Positions 15,901 through 27,638 of a stretch of DNA of 64,000 nucleotides are shown one piece after another; positions within the stretch are counted from its first letter, which is position 1; each line of letters begins with the position of its first letter. Source of the stretch: Moesziomyces globuligerus (lineage: Eukaryota > Basidiomycota > Ustilaginomycetes > Ustilaginales > Ustilaginaceae); contig JARVLF010000013.1 in the NCBI GenBank assembly GCA_030849465.1, positions 930,001-994,000 of the forward strand, written 5' to 3'. The notes beneath the pieces were generated by a model. The model was given only the letters and a program-made list of their open reading frames with translations. It had not been told where the DNA came from and searched no databases. A program made the position numbers and the translations under genes.

Positions 15901-18695
15901 GCATACGAGAACCACGGCAGCGCGGCAGACAGACGGTCCAGCAAACCGCGAACATACCGGACCGCGTTGGGCTTAGCTTCCGACTGGAAGATGCGCACCC
16001 AGCCGCCGTACCGCTCCGTCTCGCGGTCGTTTGACACGCCGCCGTCGCCCATCACGAAGCCGACAAAGCGGCACCAGTCGATGCGGTTCTGCTCGACGGC
16101 CAGGAACTCGGCCGGCAGGAACGGGCAGCCCGGCCACAGGTACGGCTCGTTGGCGTTCGTGCCCACCGCCGGCACACGGTGGTTCTTGTGCGTCGTGCTG
16201 CCGTGGCGCCGCTCCCACTGGCCCTTGTTGACGCCGCGGACGCGGGAGGGCTCCAGGCCGATGTTGTGCGCCACGTCCTTCGTGATGTGCACGCGCAGCT
16301 CGCCGCGGGCGTCCCGAGTGTCCGCGTACCACCGGTGGTCCGGCGTACAGATCGCGTCCATGCTGTCGCTGTACAGCCGCATCATCTTCTTGCCGTCGAA
16401 CTTCTTGCTAAACGCCGCAGTCGGCTTCTGCCACGTCTGCACAAGCGTCTCCGTGTCCAGCGTCATCACCTCGTCCTCCGTCGTCACCAGCGCAATCCTC
16501 TTCCAGCCAAGCTTCGTCAAGACGTCGTGGTCTTGCGATAGGCACTGGTACGTCAGTCTGGGCGATTGGTTGTGATGAGGGTAGGGGATGAGGCCAGCGA
16601 CGGCGCCGAGAATGGTGAAGGGTTCGATCTCCAAGTGGGTGGTGTAGTCGAGTTTGATGTCGCGCTCGTACAGCGCGATGTTGGAGTCATTTTCCTCGTT
16701 GACGTCGAGGTACTCTAACAGTCCGTTTTGCAAAAAATCGTCGAATCGACGGACACCGGCTTTGAGTTGGTTGATGTGATCCTCCTTGACGCGGGGTTGG
16801 CCGGTGATGGGATCGACGATGATGAGTGGACGACAGATGCGACCGCCGTCCGAGGCGATGTAGACGGTCTGGTGGTGGTTGTTGGTGTAGATCGAGACGA
16901 ACTCAGAGATGCGGCCGGCGCGGCGGAGGCGTCGGAATTGCATCACGAAGCGCTGCGGAAAGCGGGTCAGGCCCAGCACGTTGCCGTTGAGGTATACGAC
17001 GTACGAGTCGGGACGGTACAGCTCAGCACCTGTGAGCAGGTGAATGTCCTCCACGCCGAGAGTGAAGGCGATGCGTGCGATGGGCTCCTCCTCGACATCG
17101 GTGGTGATGTGGGTGGTGAGGGCGAGGTTCTTGACGAGACCACAGGCTTCACCCTCGGGCGTGTCCGAGGGACACAGCATACCCCACTGCGAGTTCTGCA
17201 GCGCACGCGGGCCAGACACCTTGCGGGTCTTCTCGAATTGCGAGCTGATGCGGGTCATCATACCGAGCGCTGCGATGTACGATAGACGGCTAAGGACGTG
17301 AGTGACACCGGCACGCTCCATCTTGAAACGCTTCAGACTCCAGTTTCCCGTGGAAATGGCGCGGACGAAGCCGGAGGTGATGTAGTCGCCGTTGAAGTGG
17401 AACTGGTTGAAGGCGTCGAACTCGACAGTACGGTTGGGCTTTTTGAGGATCTTGTCGATGTTGAGCTTCAAGTCCGAGTTGAACTTTTTGAAGAGATCCT
17501 CGAAGAGGAGGGCGAGGAGTTGGCCGGCGAGCTCGAGCCTCTTGTTACCGACGTAGTCGCGGTCGTCAACCTTCTTCTCGTCCTGCATGGCCATGAGTAC
17601 CCTGCGCACCATGGAGGCGATGTAGATGGCCTTGGGGCGGAAGTTGAGACGTTCTACGGGCACGTGGGCCATGATGACGGTGGCGAGCACATCGAGGGCC
17701 TCTTCAGCAAGCGGTCGTCGCATCGAGAGTGGCTTGCGGGAAGCCTTTGCGCGCGCGCCGATGAAGTCGAGCGCCTGCTTGCGAGTGTAGATACCAAGAC
17801 GGGCGGCATCTTCGAGATTGATGGCGAAGAGCTCCTTGAAACTGTCATCGTGACCAGCAACGAGCTGGAGAATCTCACGATCTGCCTGGATGCCCATGGC
17901 CTTGAAAGCGACGGCGATCGGGATGTCCTCGTGGAGCGAGTTGTGCTTGAGGTAGATCTTGCCGTGCTTGGTGAGGACGTAGGACTTGGACTTGCGCTCG
18001 TGGGTGGACGAGGTGACCGATGCTGAAACGTTGCCCTTCTTGGTGTCGGCCTCGACGATGATTCGATTCTTGCTAAGCTGCTCTTGAACGAGGATGACCT
18101 TCTCGGTACCCTTGACGACGAAGTATCCTCCTGGGTCGAGGGGGCACTCGCTCATCTTGGCGAGCTCCTTTTCCGACTTGTTGGCCAACACACACTTGTT
18201 GCTGCGAAGCATGACCGGGATGCGGCCGATGGCGACGTTCTTGCGGCGGATGATTTTGGTGCCCCTCGTGTACTCGATGTTGACAAAGATGTGGGCGGAG
18301 TAGGTGATGTCGCGCAGACGGCACTCGTGCGGGGTGATGGGCCGCTGCAGAGCATCGCCATCGTACCTCCGTGGCTCTCCGACGGTGATGTCGGTGTACT
18401 TGAGGTAGAACTTCGGGTCGATGTCGGAGGTGATCTTCTCGTTTGCCTTGATGATGTTTTTGAGATCATGGTCGACAAAGTAGTTGTACGAGTCGATGTG
18501 CTGCTTGACGAGACCTTTCACCTGGAGAAAAGCAGGAACGAGCTGCCATTTATCCTCGACGGTCTTGATAGGGTCCATCAGACCTTTTCCCTTGTAGTTG
18601 GCAGCCTTGAGGGCGGCGATGGGGTCGTCGGAGGCGGCAGAGGGGAGATGGCCCGTGGCCTGGGCCATCTCTGCGAGGCTGGAGGGAAGCGCCAT
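12996..18695 (-). CDS. RPC2: RNA polymerase III second-largest subunit (RPC2/Ret1) with an in-frame intein
   Basis: Single 1899-codon frame. Removing residues 718-1447 (the intein) leaves an extein of 1169 aa, close to the usual RPC2 length of about 1150. Pol III identity follows from [59 protein letters not shown] and [13 protein letters not shown]. The C-terminal zinc ribbon uses C1847/C1850/C1859/C1862 (intein-containing numbering). The protein forms, with RPC1, the catalytic cleft of Pol III, which makes tRNAs, 5S and U6 RNA in the nucleus. The ATG at 18695 begins [12 protein letters not shown], a short acidic leader before the conserved [19 protein letters not shown]. The gene is divergent from SIT4. 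Without protein splicing this essential enzyme would carry a 730-residue insert next to its catalytic region, so splicing is presumably required. Confidence 0.95.
   Translation of the reverse strand: [1899 protein letters not shown]
14497..14527. repeat. 31-bp near-perfect palindrome inside the intein
   Basis: Two 15-base arms, AGCACTGGCTGGGGC at 14497-14511 and its exact reverse complement at 14513-14527, flank a single A at 14512. It lies in coding sequence for intein residues 673-683 ([11 protein letters not shown]), between blocks H and F. It can form a very stable hairpin in DNA or RNA. Confidence 0.9.
15135..15884 (-). other. Low-complexity insertion in the intein endonuclease domain
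   Basis: Encodes intein residues about 221-470, between block C and the second LAGLIDADG half. The first part is Asp/Glu-rich, with runs of four and six Asp from GAT/GAC codons (15780-15850). The second part is Ala/Pro/Thr-rich, and the end is basic ([16 protein letters not shown]). It has no predicted fold and probably forms a disordered loop. The boundaries are approximate. Confidence 0.75.
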
Positions 18696-19815
18696 TGTGT
18701 CGCGTCCTCGTCAAGACACCCGGTGCGCCTGTAGGTGCAAATGGCCCGCTTTTGGTGTTACGATATGCGATGTATGCAGTGGAGGATGCCAAGTGCGAGG
18801 TCGGATGGGCCAGCGACTCTGACCAGGAGGGCCAAATTGCCCCCGAAGTTGTTGGCTTGGGTTTGTACAAACGTGGACAAGGAGCGGTGGCGGTGCTGGT
18901 CGGAGGAGCGATGATGCTACGAGTGGATTGGAAGGGAATAGAGGCTGGAGATGGGTCGGCAGAACGAGGAATAGGGTATTGGCAGGTCGTTGAGCCAAAA
19001 AAGGCAAGTGGAAGCAGTCTGTCCTACGTTTTCGCCAGTTTCGCTAAAGCTTCGCATGCCCTTCGATTTTTGTTGCGCTGCGCCCTGGCTACATTGCCGA
19101 CTCCCGCGCAATCGGATCACCCGATAAGACGGGTTTTCGCGAAGAATTCTAGCCGATCAAACAACTCAACCAAGCTCTCCTGTCGACATCACGGCGCCTC
19201 ACTTTGCTGAATGTACCTATCTGCTTGCACTGTCTGCTCTGACTGTTCGAGGAGGTGAGTCAGATAGGCTCACTGATGGCCACCTTGGAGGTAGAGCTTA
19301 TTCGGACTTCGGTGTAGCGGCATGAAGAACACGACCAGAGTCCGTGGAGCAAAGGAGCAAAGTGTGAGACCCGAGTCGGAAACACTTTAGGTCCGCGGCG
19401 ACGCGCACACCGAGAGCCTCCCCTTGCGACACCTGCAGGCTGAGCGGTTGAGTGCCGGTTCAGACAGGGAAAACCGTTTCGGCTGCACTGCTCGCATCGG
19501 ACGCTCCGACCTCCAACCCAGCTCATCTCAACCACATCGCTGCCGCCACGCTCGTCTCTGCCTTGCGTAGTGCCCACAGGTCTGCGCGATCCGGAAGCCC
19601 TCCTCATCGTCCACTGTCCAGAACTCCACGGCAGATCCGCTTCTCACGACTCACGACTTGATTCCGCGCTCTCCTTGGTCAGCACTGCTCAGCTCGACCC
19701 TGCGCTTCTCTTCTCTCGCTCTCGCTGGCGAAGCACCCTTCAACAATAACGAAGCAAGCAGCTCAGCTGGCGTGAGCTTGCGCTACACTGCGGCGCTTGA
19801 CGTGCTTCCTCCACC
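18696..19815. promoter_or_regulatory. Shared upstream region of RPC2 and SIT4
   Basis: A 1.1-kb divergent intergenic region. A 171-codon plus-strand frame begins at 18695 overlapping the RPC2 start, but its composition is not protein-like and it has no domain. The 200 bases before 19816 are pyrimidine-rich, as expected for a SIT4 leader. Confidence 0.4.
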
Positions 19816-21023
19816 ATGGCCATCGGCAATCCAGACAGCTGGATCGAGCAGCTGCGACAATGCAAGTATCTTCCAGAGCCCGACATCAAGGCGTTATGCG
19901 AGATGGTTCGAGGCATTCTCATGGAGGAGAGCAATATTCAGCCCGTCTCCAGCCCAGTGACGGTGTGCGGTGATATCCACGGCCAGTTCTGGGACCTCCT
20001 CGAGCTCTTCCGCGTCGGCGGAGAGCCTCCGGACACATCCTACGTCTTCATGGTGAGTTCCAACCTGCCGCTGACTGCATCGACGCACGCATACAGGAGG
20101 TGGAAAGCTGATGGTTTCCATTCTTGCATCTCTGCAGGGTGATTTCGTGGACCGAGGCTACTTCAGCTTGGAGACCTTCTCGCTGCTCATGGCGCTCAAG
20201 GCGAGACATCCGTCGCGCATCACGCTGCTGCGAGGCAACCACGAGAGCCGACAGATCACGCAGGTCTACGGCTTCTACGACGAGTGCCAGCGCAAGTACG
20301 GCAACGCCAACGTGTGGAAGAGCTGCTGCCAGGTGTTTGACTATCTCAACCTGGCGGCCATCATCGACGGCCGCGTGCTCTGCGTGCATGGCGGTCTGAG
20401 TCCCGACGTGAGGACGCTGGATCAGATCCGCATCATTGCTCGTGCTCAAGAAGTGCCTCACGAAGGTGCCTTTTGCGGTGAGTCGTCCGCGCTTCTTTGC
20501 TTTTGTTTGCAGGTATTGTTTCAGCCACTGACTTGTCCGCTTTGTTGGAACAGATCTGATGTGGAGTGATCCGGACGATATCGAGACGTGGCGGGTTTCG
20601 CCACGAGGTGCTGGATGGTTGTTCGGCGGAGCGGTGACCAAGGAGTTCAACCACGTCAACGGCTTGTCGCTCATAGCGCGTGCGCACCAGCTCGTGCAGG
20701 AGGGCTACAAGCTCATGCACGACAACAACATCGTCACGGTTTGGTCGGCACCCAACTACTGCTATCGCTGCGGCAACGTGGCTTCGATCTTTGCGGTGGA
20801 TGATCTTATCGCCTACGAGAGCAAGAACGGCGCTTCTGCTCTCGTCGCCAACGCATCATCGGGTCAGGAGGAAGAACAAGATAGCACGACCAAACCAACA
20901 GGCGCATCCGACAACGAGTCCAGTCCACGCCCGTGGGAGGCGACCCAGTCCAACTTCAAGATCTTTGACGCCGTACCAGATCAAACGAGAACAGTACCCA
21001 TGCACAGCCAGTACTTCCTCTGA
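19816..21023 (+). CDS. SIT4: Serine/threonine protein phosphatase, SIT4/PP6 catalytic subunit
   Basis: Three exons, 19816..20052, 20138..20477 and 20554..21023, giving 348 aa. Introns are 85 and 76 bp with GTGAGT donors and CAG acceptors. Metal-binding PPP motifs are intact: GDIHGQ (52-57), GDFVDRG (80-86, recreated by the first splice), LLRGNHES and [26 protein letters not shown] and [15 protein letters not shown] place it with SIT4/PP6 rather than PP2A or PP4. The tail ends YFL, the carboxyl-methylation type terminus. SIT4 acts with SAP subunits in TORC1 output, G1 progression and trafficking. One unusual feature is an extra acidic, Ser/Thr/Gln-rich stretch of about 50 residues (273-325) between the catalytic core and the conserved FKIFDAVPD. 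The gene converges on DIM1. Confidence 0.93.
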
Positions 21024-21412
21024 TTTCCCCCCGAATCAATCTCTGCATCCCTTGGCATCCCATTTCTTGTCAGAGCAACTCTCCGCGTCGAGCACTCTTG
21101 CCGCACTTCGCACTTGTATTTGTAGCTCCCTTCCCGCCTTTTTCTTCTCCCCCCGCGAGCACCAAGCCAATCCCAAAAAAGTTCCCGGCCATCCTTCATC
21201 GAGTGGCCTCCTCCAAACCGCAGTGTGTGTGAACCCTCCTCTGTTTGGCACTGATGCGGTCGAGTCGCAGACAACAACGAGGAGCGAGACGAATGAGGAT
21301 GCTTTGCAATGACGACGACGTACAAGTACAGGAAACACGCGGCCGTGCGCGAAAAATGCGGGAGGGGTATCTAGAAGTTCGAACGGCAAGGGGCAGATGC
21401 GAGAGAAGGCGA
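21024..21412. other. Intergenic region between convergent SIT4 and DIM1
   Basis: 389 bp containing both 3' ends, with short pyrimidine and A runs (for example AAAAAA near 21176). No gene is supported. Confidence 0.5.
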
Positions 21413-23328
<1,916 letters not shown>

Positions 23329-25590
23329 ATGAGTCGCCCTCGCTTCTTCAACGCTCCCCGCAAGGGCGAGAACTTTGAGCTGCGCGCCGATCTCAACTCC
23401 GAGTACAGAGACCGCAGGAAGGATGCTATCAAGCGCGTCATCGCCAACATGACCGTCGGCAAGGACGTCAGCGGCCTCTTCCCAGACGTGCTCAAGAACA
23501 TGCAGACCGAAGACCTCGAGCAGAAGAAGCTCGTCTACCTCTACCTCATGAACTACGCCAAGACACAGCCCGAACTCGTCATCCTCGCCGTCAACACCTT
23601 CGTCAAGGACTCCGAGGATCCCAACCCGCTCATCCGCGCGCTCGCCATCCGCACCATGGGCTGCCTCCGCGCAGAAAAGATCATCGACTACCTCTCCGAT
23701 CCGCTCGAAAAGGCGTTGCGCGACGACAATCCCTACGTCCGTAAGACCGCCGCCATCTGCGTCGCCAAGCTCTACGACCTCAAGCCCGACCTCGCTGTCG
23801 ACCGCGGCTTCGTCGGCATGCTAAAGGACATGGTTGGCGACAGCAATCCCATGGTCGTCGCCAACGCCGTCACTGCGCTCACCGACATCCATCAGACCGC
23901 TCTCGAGCGCGATCCCACCGGACAGTCGGCAGTCTTTGTCATCGATCCCGAAGTGCTCACCAAGCTGCTCATCGCGCTCAACGAGTGCACAGAGTGGGGC
24001 CGCATCGCCATCCTCAACTCGCTCGCCCGCTACCGCGCCCGCGACGACAAGCAGGCCGAGCACATCTGCGAGCGCGTCATGCCGCAGTTCCAGCACGCCA
24101 ACGGCAGCGTCGTCCTCGGCGCCGTCAAGGTCGTGCTCATCCACATGGCCAAGGTGCGAAACAACGACGAGCTCATCAAGCAGCTCGTCCGCAAGATGGC
24201 GCCGCCCCTCGTCACGCTCATCTCGTCCGCACCCGAGGTGCAGTGGGTGGCGCTGCGCAACATCAACCTCGTGCTGCAGAAGCGCCCGGACATCCTGCAG
24301 AACGAGCTGCGCGTCTTCTTCTGCAAGTACAACGACCCCTCGTACGTCAAGCTCGAAAAGGTCGAGATCATGATCAAGCTCGCCAACGAGCGCAACGTCG
24401 ACATGCTCCTCTCCGAACTCAAGGAGTACGCCTCCGAAGTCGACGTCGACTTTGTCCGCCGCGCCATCCGCGCCATCGGCCAGTGCGCCATCAAGATCGA
24501 CGCGGCCGCAGAGCGATGCGTGCACGTGCTGCTCGATCTGATCGCGACCAAGGTGAGCTACGTGGTGCAGGAGGCGGTGGTGGTGATCAAGGACATCTTC
24601 CGCAAGTATCCGCACAACTACGAGGGCATCATCCCCACGCTCTGCGCCAACCTCGAGGAGCTCGACGAGCCCGAGGCCAAGGCGTCGCTCATCTGGATCC
24701 TCGGCGAGTATGCGGACAAGATCAGCAATGCCGAGGAGCTGCTCGCGCACTTTTTGGACTCGTTCACCGACGAGCCGTATCAGGTGCAGTTCCAGACGCT
24801 CACCGCCATCGTCAAGGCGTTTCTCAAGAAGCCGGACAGCGGCGTGGCGCAGCAGATCGTGCAGCAGGTGTTGGAGAAGGCGACCAAGGAGTGCGACTCG
24901 CCCGACCTGCGCGACCGCGCGTTTATCTACTGGCGTCTGCTCTCGTCGTCCGACTCGGGCGCTGGACGCGGCGTGGTGCTGGCCGAGAGGCCGCCGATCT
25001 CGATCCCGCTGACGACGGTGCCGCCAGGCGTGCTGGACGAGCTCGTGGCCGAGCTCTCGAGTCTCGCGAGTGCGTACCACAAGCCGGCGGCGACGTTCAT
25101 CGGCAAGGTGCGCTTCGGCGCGGATGGCGTGCGGAACCTCGGCGGCGAGGCGGGCGAGGACGAGATCACGCGCGAAAAGGCGCTCGCGACCGTCGTGCAG
25201 GGCCAGAAGTCGGAGAACCTGCTCGACTTTGGCGATGACGACGTCGAGCCTGCGCCGGCGGCGTCGACGGGCAACGCGGCGGGCGGCGCGTTAGGCGCGC
25301 TGGCCGGGCTCGACGATCTCATGATGGGTGCCTCGATCTCGTCGCCGTCGCCACAGCTTGGAGGCGGCGCAAAGGCAGCACCACAGGCTGCGGGCGGGCT
25401 GAATGATCTGCTCGGTCTCTTTGACGCAGCTCCCGGTGCGGAAGAGCCGGGCGCTCAGAGTGGGATGCAGGCCCTCAATGCGCTCTCCCAACCCATGGCA
25501 CCTACCAGCTCCGTACCCAACACCACCGCAAGTCCCAAACCCGCACAGCCGGCACAGTCGCAACAGGACGACCTGCTGGGCTTGTTCTAA
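23329..25590 (+). CDS. APL2: AP-1 complex beta subunit (beta-adaptin)
   Basis: Single exon, 753 aa from the ATG at 23329. The armadillo-like trunk starts with [20 protein letters not shown] and includes [43 protein letters not shown] and [13 protein letters not shown], which are near-identical across beta1/beta2-adaptins. From about 620 a hinge carries clathrin-box-like motifs: NLLDFGDDD (630-638) and two copies of DLLGLF, at 693-698 and as the very C-terminus. The appendage (ear) domain of metazoan beta-adaptins is absent, as in yeast Apl2. The protein links clathrin to AP-1 on trans-Golgi and endosome membranes. AP-1 rather than AP-2 is inferred from trunk similarity and is less certain than the beta-adaptin call itself. 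A probable adaptor chaperone lies about 2 kb downstream. Confidence 0.9.
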   Translation: MSRPRFFNAPRKGENFELRADLNSEYRDRRKDAIKRVIANMTVGKDVSGLFPDVLKNMQTEDLEQKKLVYLYLMNYAKTQPELVILAVNTFVKDSEDPNPLIRALAIRTMGCLRAEKIIDYLSDPLEKALRDDNPYVRKTAAICVAKLYDLKPDLAVDRGFVGMLKDMVGDSNPMVVANAVTALTDIHQTALERDPTGQSAVFVIDPEVLTKLLIALNECTEWGRIAILNSLARYRARDDKQAEHICERVMPQFQHANGSVVLGAVKVVLIHMAKVRNNDELIKQLVRKMAPPLVTLISSAPEVQWVALRNINLVLQKRPDILQNELRVFFCKYNDPSYVKLEKVEIMIKLANERNVDMLLSELKEYASEVDVDFVRRAIRAIGQCAIKIDAAAERCVHVLLDLIATKVSYVVQEAVVVIKDIFRKYPHNYEGIIPTLCANLEELDEPEAKASLIWILGEYADKISNAEELLAHFLDSFTDEPYQVQFQTLTAIVKAFLKKPDSGVAQQIVQQVLEKATKECDSPDLRDRAFIYWRLLSSSDSGAGRGVVLAERPPISIPLTTVPPGVLDELVAELSSLASAYHKPAATFIGKVRFGADGVRNLGGEAGEDEITREKALATVVQGQKSENLLDFGDDDVEPAPAASTGNAAGGALGALAGLDDLMMGASISSPSPQLGGGAKAAPQAAGGLNDLLGLFDAAPGAEEPGAQSGMQALNALSQPMAPTSSVPNTTASPKPAQPAQSQQDDLLGLF

Positions 25591-25720
25591 GCATCTGCGC
25601 ATGCTGCAGCAATCACAGCGATACACACACAGACCGCAGACGCAAGGTTCGGATGAGGCTTATTGGACGTTGCAGTTGTGCTTGGGAAGAAGGATGGTAT
25701 TGTACAGAAAAGGCGGAGGA

Positions 25721-27169
25721 TCAGACGTTGAGCTCGGCCTTACCGGCGGCCTGGATGGCGGACTGGTAAGGAGCGATGGCGGGCTGGACCCACTTTGCGA
25801 GGAAGCTGTCGACCTGCTGTTCGGCGCGGCCGGTGAAGGATTTGGGGTCGAGGAGCTGGTCCATCTGGGGGATGATGGGTTGGAAGTAGGGGTCCTGCTT
25901 GATGCGGGCGATGAGGTCGTTCTCCTGGCCGTGCTCCTTGACCTGAGCCGCAGCCTGGTGCGAGAGAACGCGGATTCGTTCGTGGCACTCCTGCCTATCG
26001 CCACCCGCACGCACCATGGCCATGATGACGTTCTCGGTAGCCATGAACGGCAGCTCGCTCTGGATGCGACGCGCAATGATGGCCGGGTAAACCACCAGAC
26101 CCTCCGAGACATTCTGGAGGATGGTCAGGATGACATCGGCGGTGAGGAAGGCTTCCGGGATCGACAGACGACGGTTGGCAGAGTCGTCGAGCGTACGCTC
26201 CATCCACTGCGAACCGGCCGTCTCGCGCGCCGAGTTGACCGCATTACCCAGCCAGCGAGCCAGACCGCAGACGCGCTCGGAACGCATGGGGTTGCGCTTG
26301 TACGCCATGGCCGACGAACCGATCTGGTCCTTCTCAAACGGCTCCTCGACCTCCTTGAGGTGGCAGAGCAGACGAATGTCGGTGGCCATCTTGAGCGCCG
26401 AGGCGGAGAACGACGAGAGGCTGTTGAGCACGTCGATGTCGACCTTGCGTGAGTAGGTCTGACCGGTGACGGGCATGGCGTGCGGGAAGCCAAAGAGCTC
26501 GGTGACGCGTTCGTCGAGCGCCTCGACCTTTGCGTGGTCGCCGTCGAAGAGCGCGAGGAACGAGGCCTGGGTGCCCGTGGTGCCCTTGACGCCGCGGAAT
26601 CCGAGGTCGTCGCGCGCGCGCTGGATGTTGCGCAGGTCCCAGAGGAGCTCCTGGATCCAGAGCGTGGCGCGCTTGCCGACGGTGGTGAGCTGGGCGGGCT
26701 GCATGTGGGTGAAGCCGAGCGTAGGCAGCGCCTTGTGCTTGTCGGCAAACGCGGCGAGACGCTCGATGACGAGCGCGAGCTTGGGCAGCAAGAGGTCGAG
26801 ACCCTTGCGGAGGAAGATGAGGTCGGCGTTGTCCGTCACGTAGCACGAGGTGGCGCCGAGGTGGATGAAGCCGGCGGCCTTGGGGGCGACGAGGCCGAAG
26901 GTGTGTACGTGGGCCATGACGTCGTGCCTGCGGCGCTTCTCCTCCTCGGCGGCGAGGGCCATCTGGCGCTCGTCGAGGGTGAGGTTGGCCTTCATCTGGT
27001 CGATGGCATCCTGGGGGATGTCGAGGCCGAGCTCGCGCTCGGCGATGGCGAGGTTGAGCCAGAGCTCGCGCCAGGTGGAGAAGCGCGTGGCGTTGGAGAA
27101 GAGGCCAGACATCTCCTTGGATGCATATCGGCTCGAGAGGGGCGACTGCCACGATTCGAACGACGCCAT
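25721..27169 (-). CDS. ADE13: Adenylosuccinate lyase
   Basis: Single exon, 482 aa, the normal length for the eukaryotic enzyme. It starts [17 protein letters not shown]. Fumarase/aspartase superfamily signatures are present: the substrate loop [14 protein letters not shown], the [18 protein letters not shown] histidine region, [14 protein letters not shown], and the flexible catalytic loop [18 protein letters not shown] near 283-300. The enzyme cleaves SAICAR to AICAR and adenylosuccinate to AMP, two steps of purine synthesis in the cytosol. The stop is only 130 bp from that of AP-1 beta on the other strand. Confidence 0.95.
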   Translation of the reverse strand: MASFESWQSPLSSRYASKEMSGLFSNATRFSTWRELWLNLAIAERELGLDIPQDAIDQMKANLTLDERQMALAAEEEKRRRHDVMAHVHTFGLVAPKAAGFIHLGATSCYVTDNADLIFLRKGLDLLLPKLALVIERLAAFADKHKALPTLGFTHMQPAQLTTVGKRATLWIQELLWDLRNIQRARDDLGFRGVKGTTGTQASFLALFDGDHAKVEALDERVTELFGFPHAMPVTGQTYSRKVDIDVLNSLSSFSASALKMATDIRLLCHLKEVEEPFEKDQIGSSAMAYKRNPMRSERVCGLARWLGNAVNSARETAGSQWMERTLDDSANRRLSIPEAFLTADVILTILQNVSEGLVVYPAIIARRIQSELPFMATENVIMAMVRAGGDRQECHERIRVLSHQAAAQVKEHGQENDLIARIKQDPYFQPIIPQMDQLLDPKSFTGRAEQQVDSFLAKWVQPAIAPYQSAIQAAGKAELNV

Positions 27170-27638
27170 CTTGAAGTTGCGAGGTGGTGGGGAGGTTTCG
27201 GCGGGAGAAAGGGCGAGGATGGATGAGGGTGCCGAGAGGAAAGGAGCAAAGCTCGAATGTGCCTGGAATGATCGGCCTGGACGGTGCGAATGCGGAGGTG
27301 CTGCTGCTGCTGCTGCTGATGTTCGAACGAATCACAATCGATAAGTTAGGGCTTCTCTCCGCATCACCAAAGTCGCAGAGGCGCTGTCTGTGCGGCCTAG
27401 TTCTGTGCGCCATCAAAAAATTTGGCGCTTCTTCCGCCCACCTTTTTTTTTTTCGGCCTGACTCGGCAGCGGTCGCGGATCTTTCCCGACCTCGATCGGG
27501 CCTTTCCAAGATCGGGCTGCATGGACCCTGACGTATCGCTCGACGGTAACACTGACCTTGGAGAAATGCGCTCCGTACCCCGTGCCCTTTGTCTGACCGA
27601 CGACCATACACTCGTCACCTACTGTCGCACCCGGCGCA
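27170..27638. promoter_or_regulatory. Shared upstream region of ADE13 and the AAGAB-like gene
   Basis: 469 bp between divergent starts. It contains a CTG-rich stretch at about 27300-27320 and an 11-base T run near 27446. An antisense frame of 139 codons (27413-27832) overlaps the downstream gene's start and is not supported as a gene. Confidence 0.4.

Larger units (their letters stand above)
14355..16544 (-). mobile_element. Intein with LAGLIDADG homing endonuclease inserted in RPC2
   Basis: In-frame insert of exactly 730 codons splitting the conserved RPC2 segment [13 protein letters not shown]. It begins with Cys1 ([10 protein letters not shown], block A) and ends TGN, followed by Cys+1 of the extein. 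Block B is CTPDHRW (66-72), with the TxxH pattern T67/H70. Block C, the first LAGLIDADG helix, is [11 protein letters not shown] with D167. Block E, the second, is [11 protein letters not shown] with D572. Block H is near 619-640 ([21 protein letters not shown]), block F is [17 protein letters not shown] (691-707), and block G ends RPYFTGN. Both endonuclease aspartates and all splice nucleophiles are present and the frame is unbroken. This predicts a splicing-competent element that may still home. Residues about 221-470 are an acidic and Ala/Pro-rich insertion. Base composition resembles the host gene, so recent transfer is not obvious. Splicing and cleavage activity are inferred. Confidence 0.93.

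Noticed and set aside
15217..16575. 452-codon plus-strand frame opposite the intein
   Set aside because: Ala/Ser-rich antisense of the low-complexity intein insertion, with no independent support.
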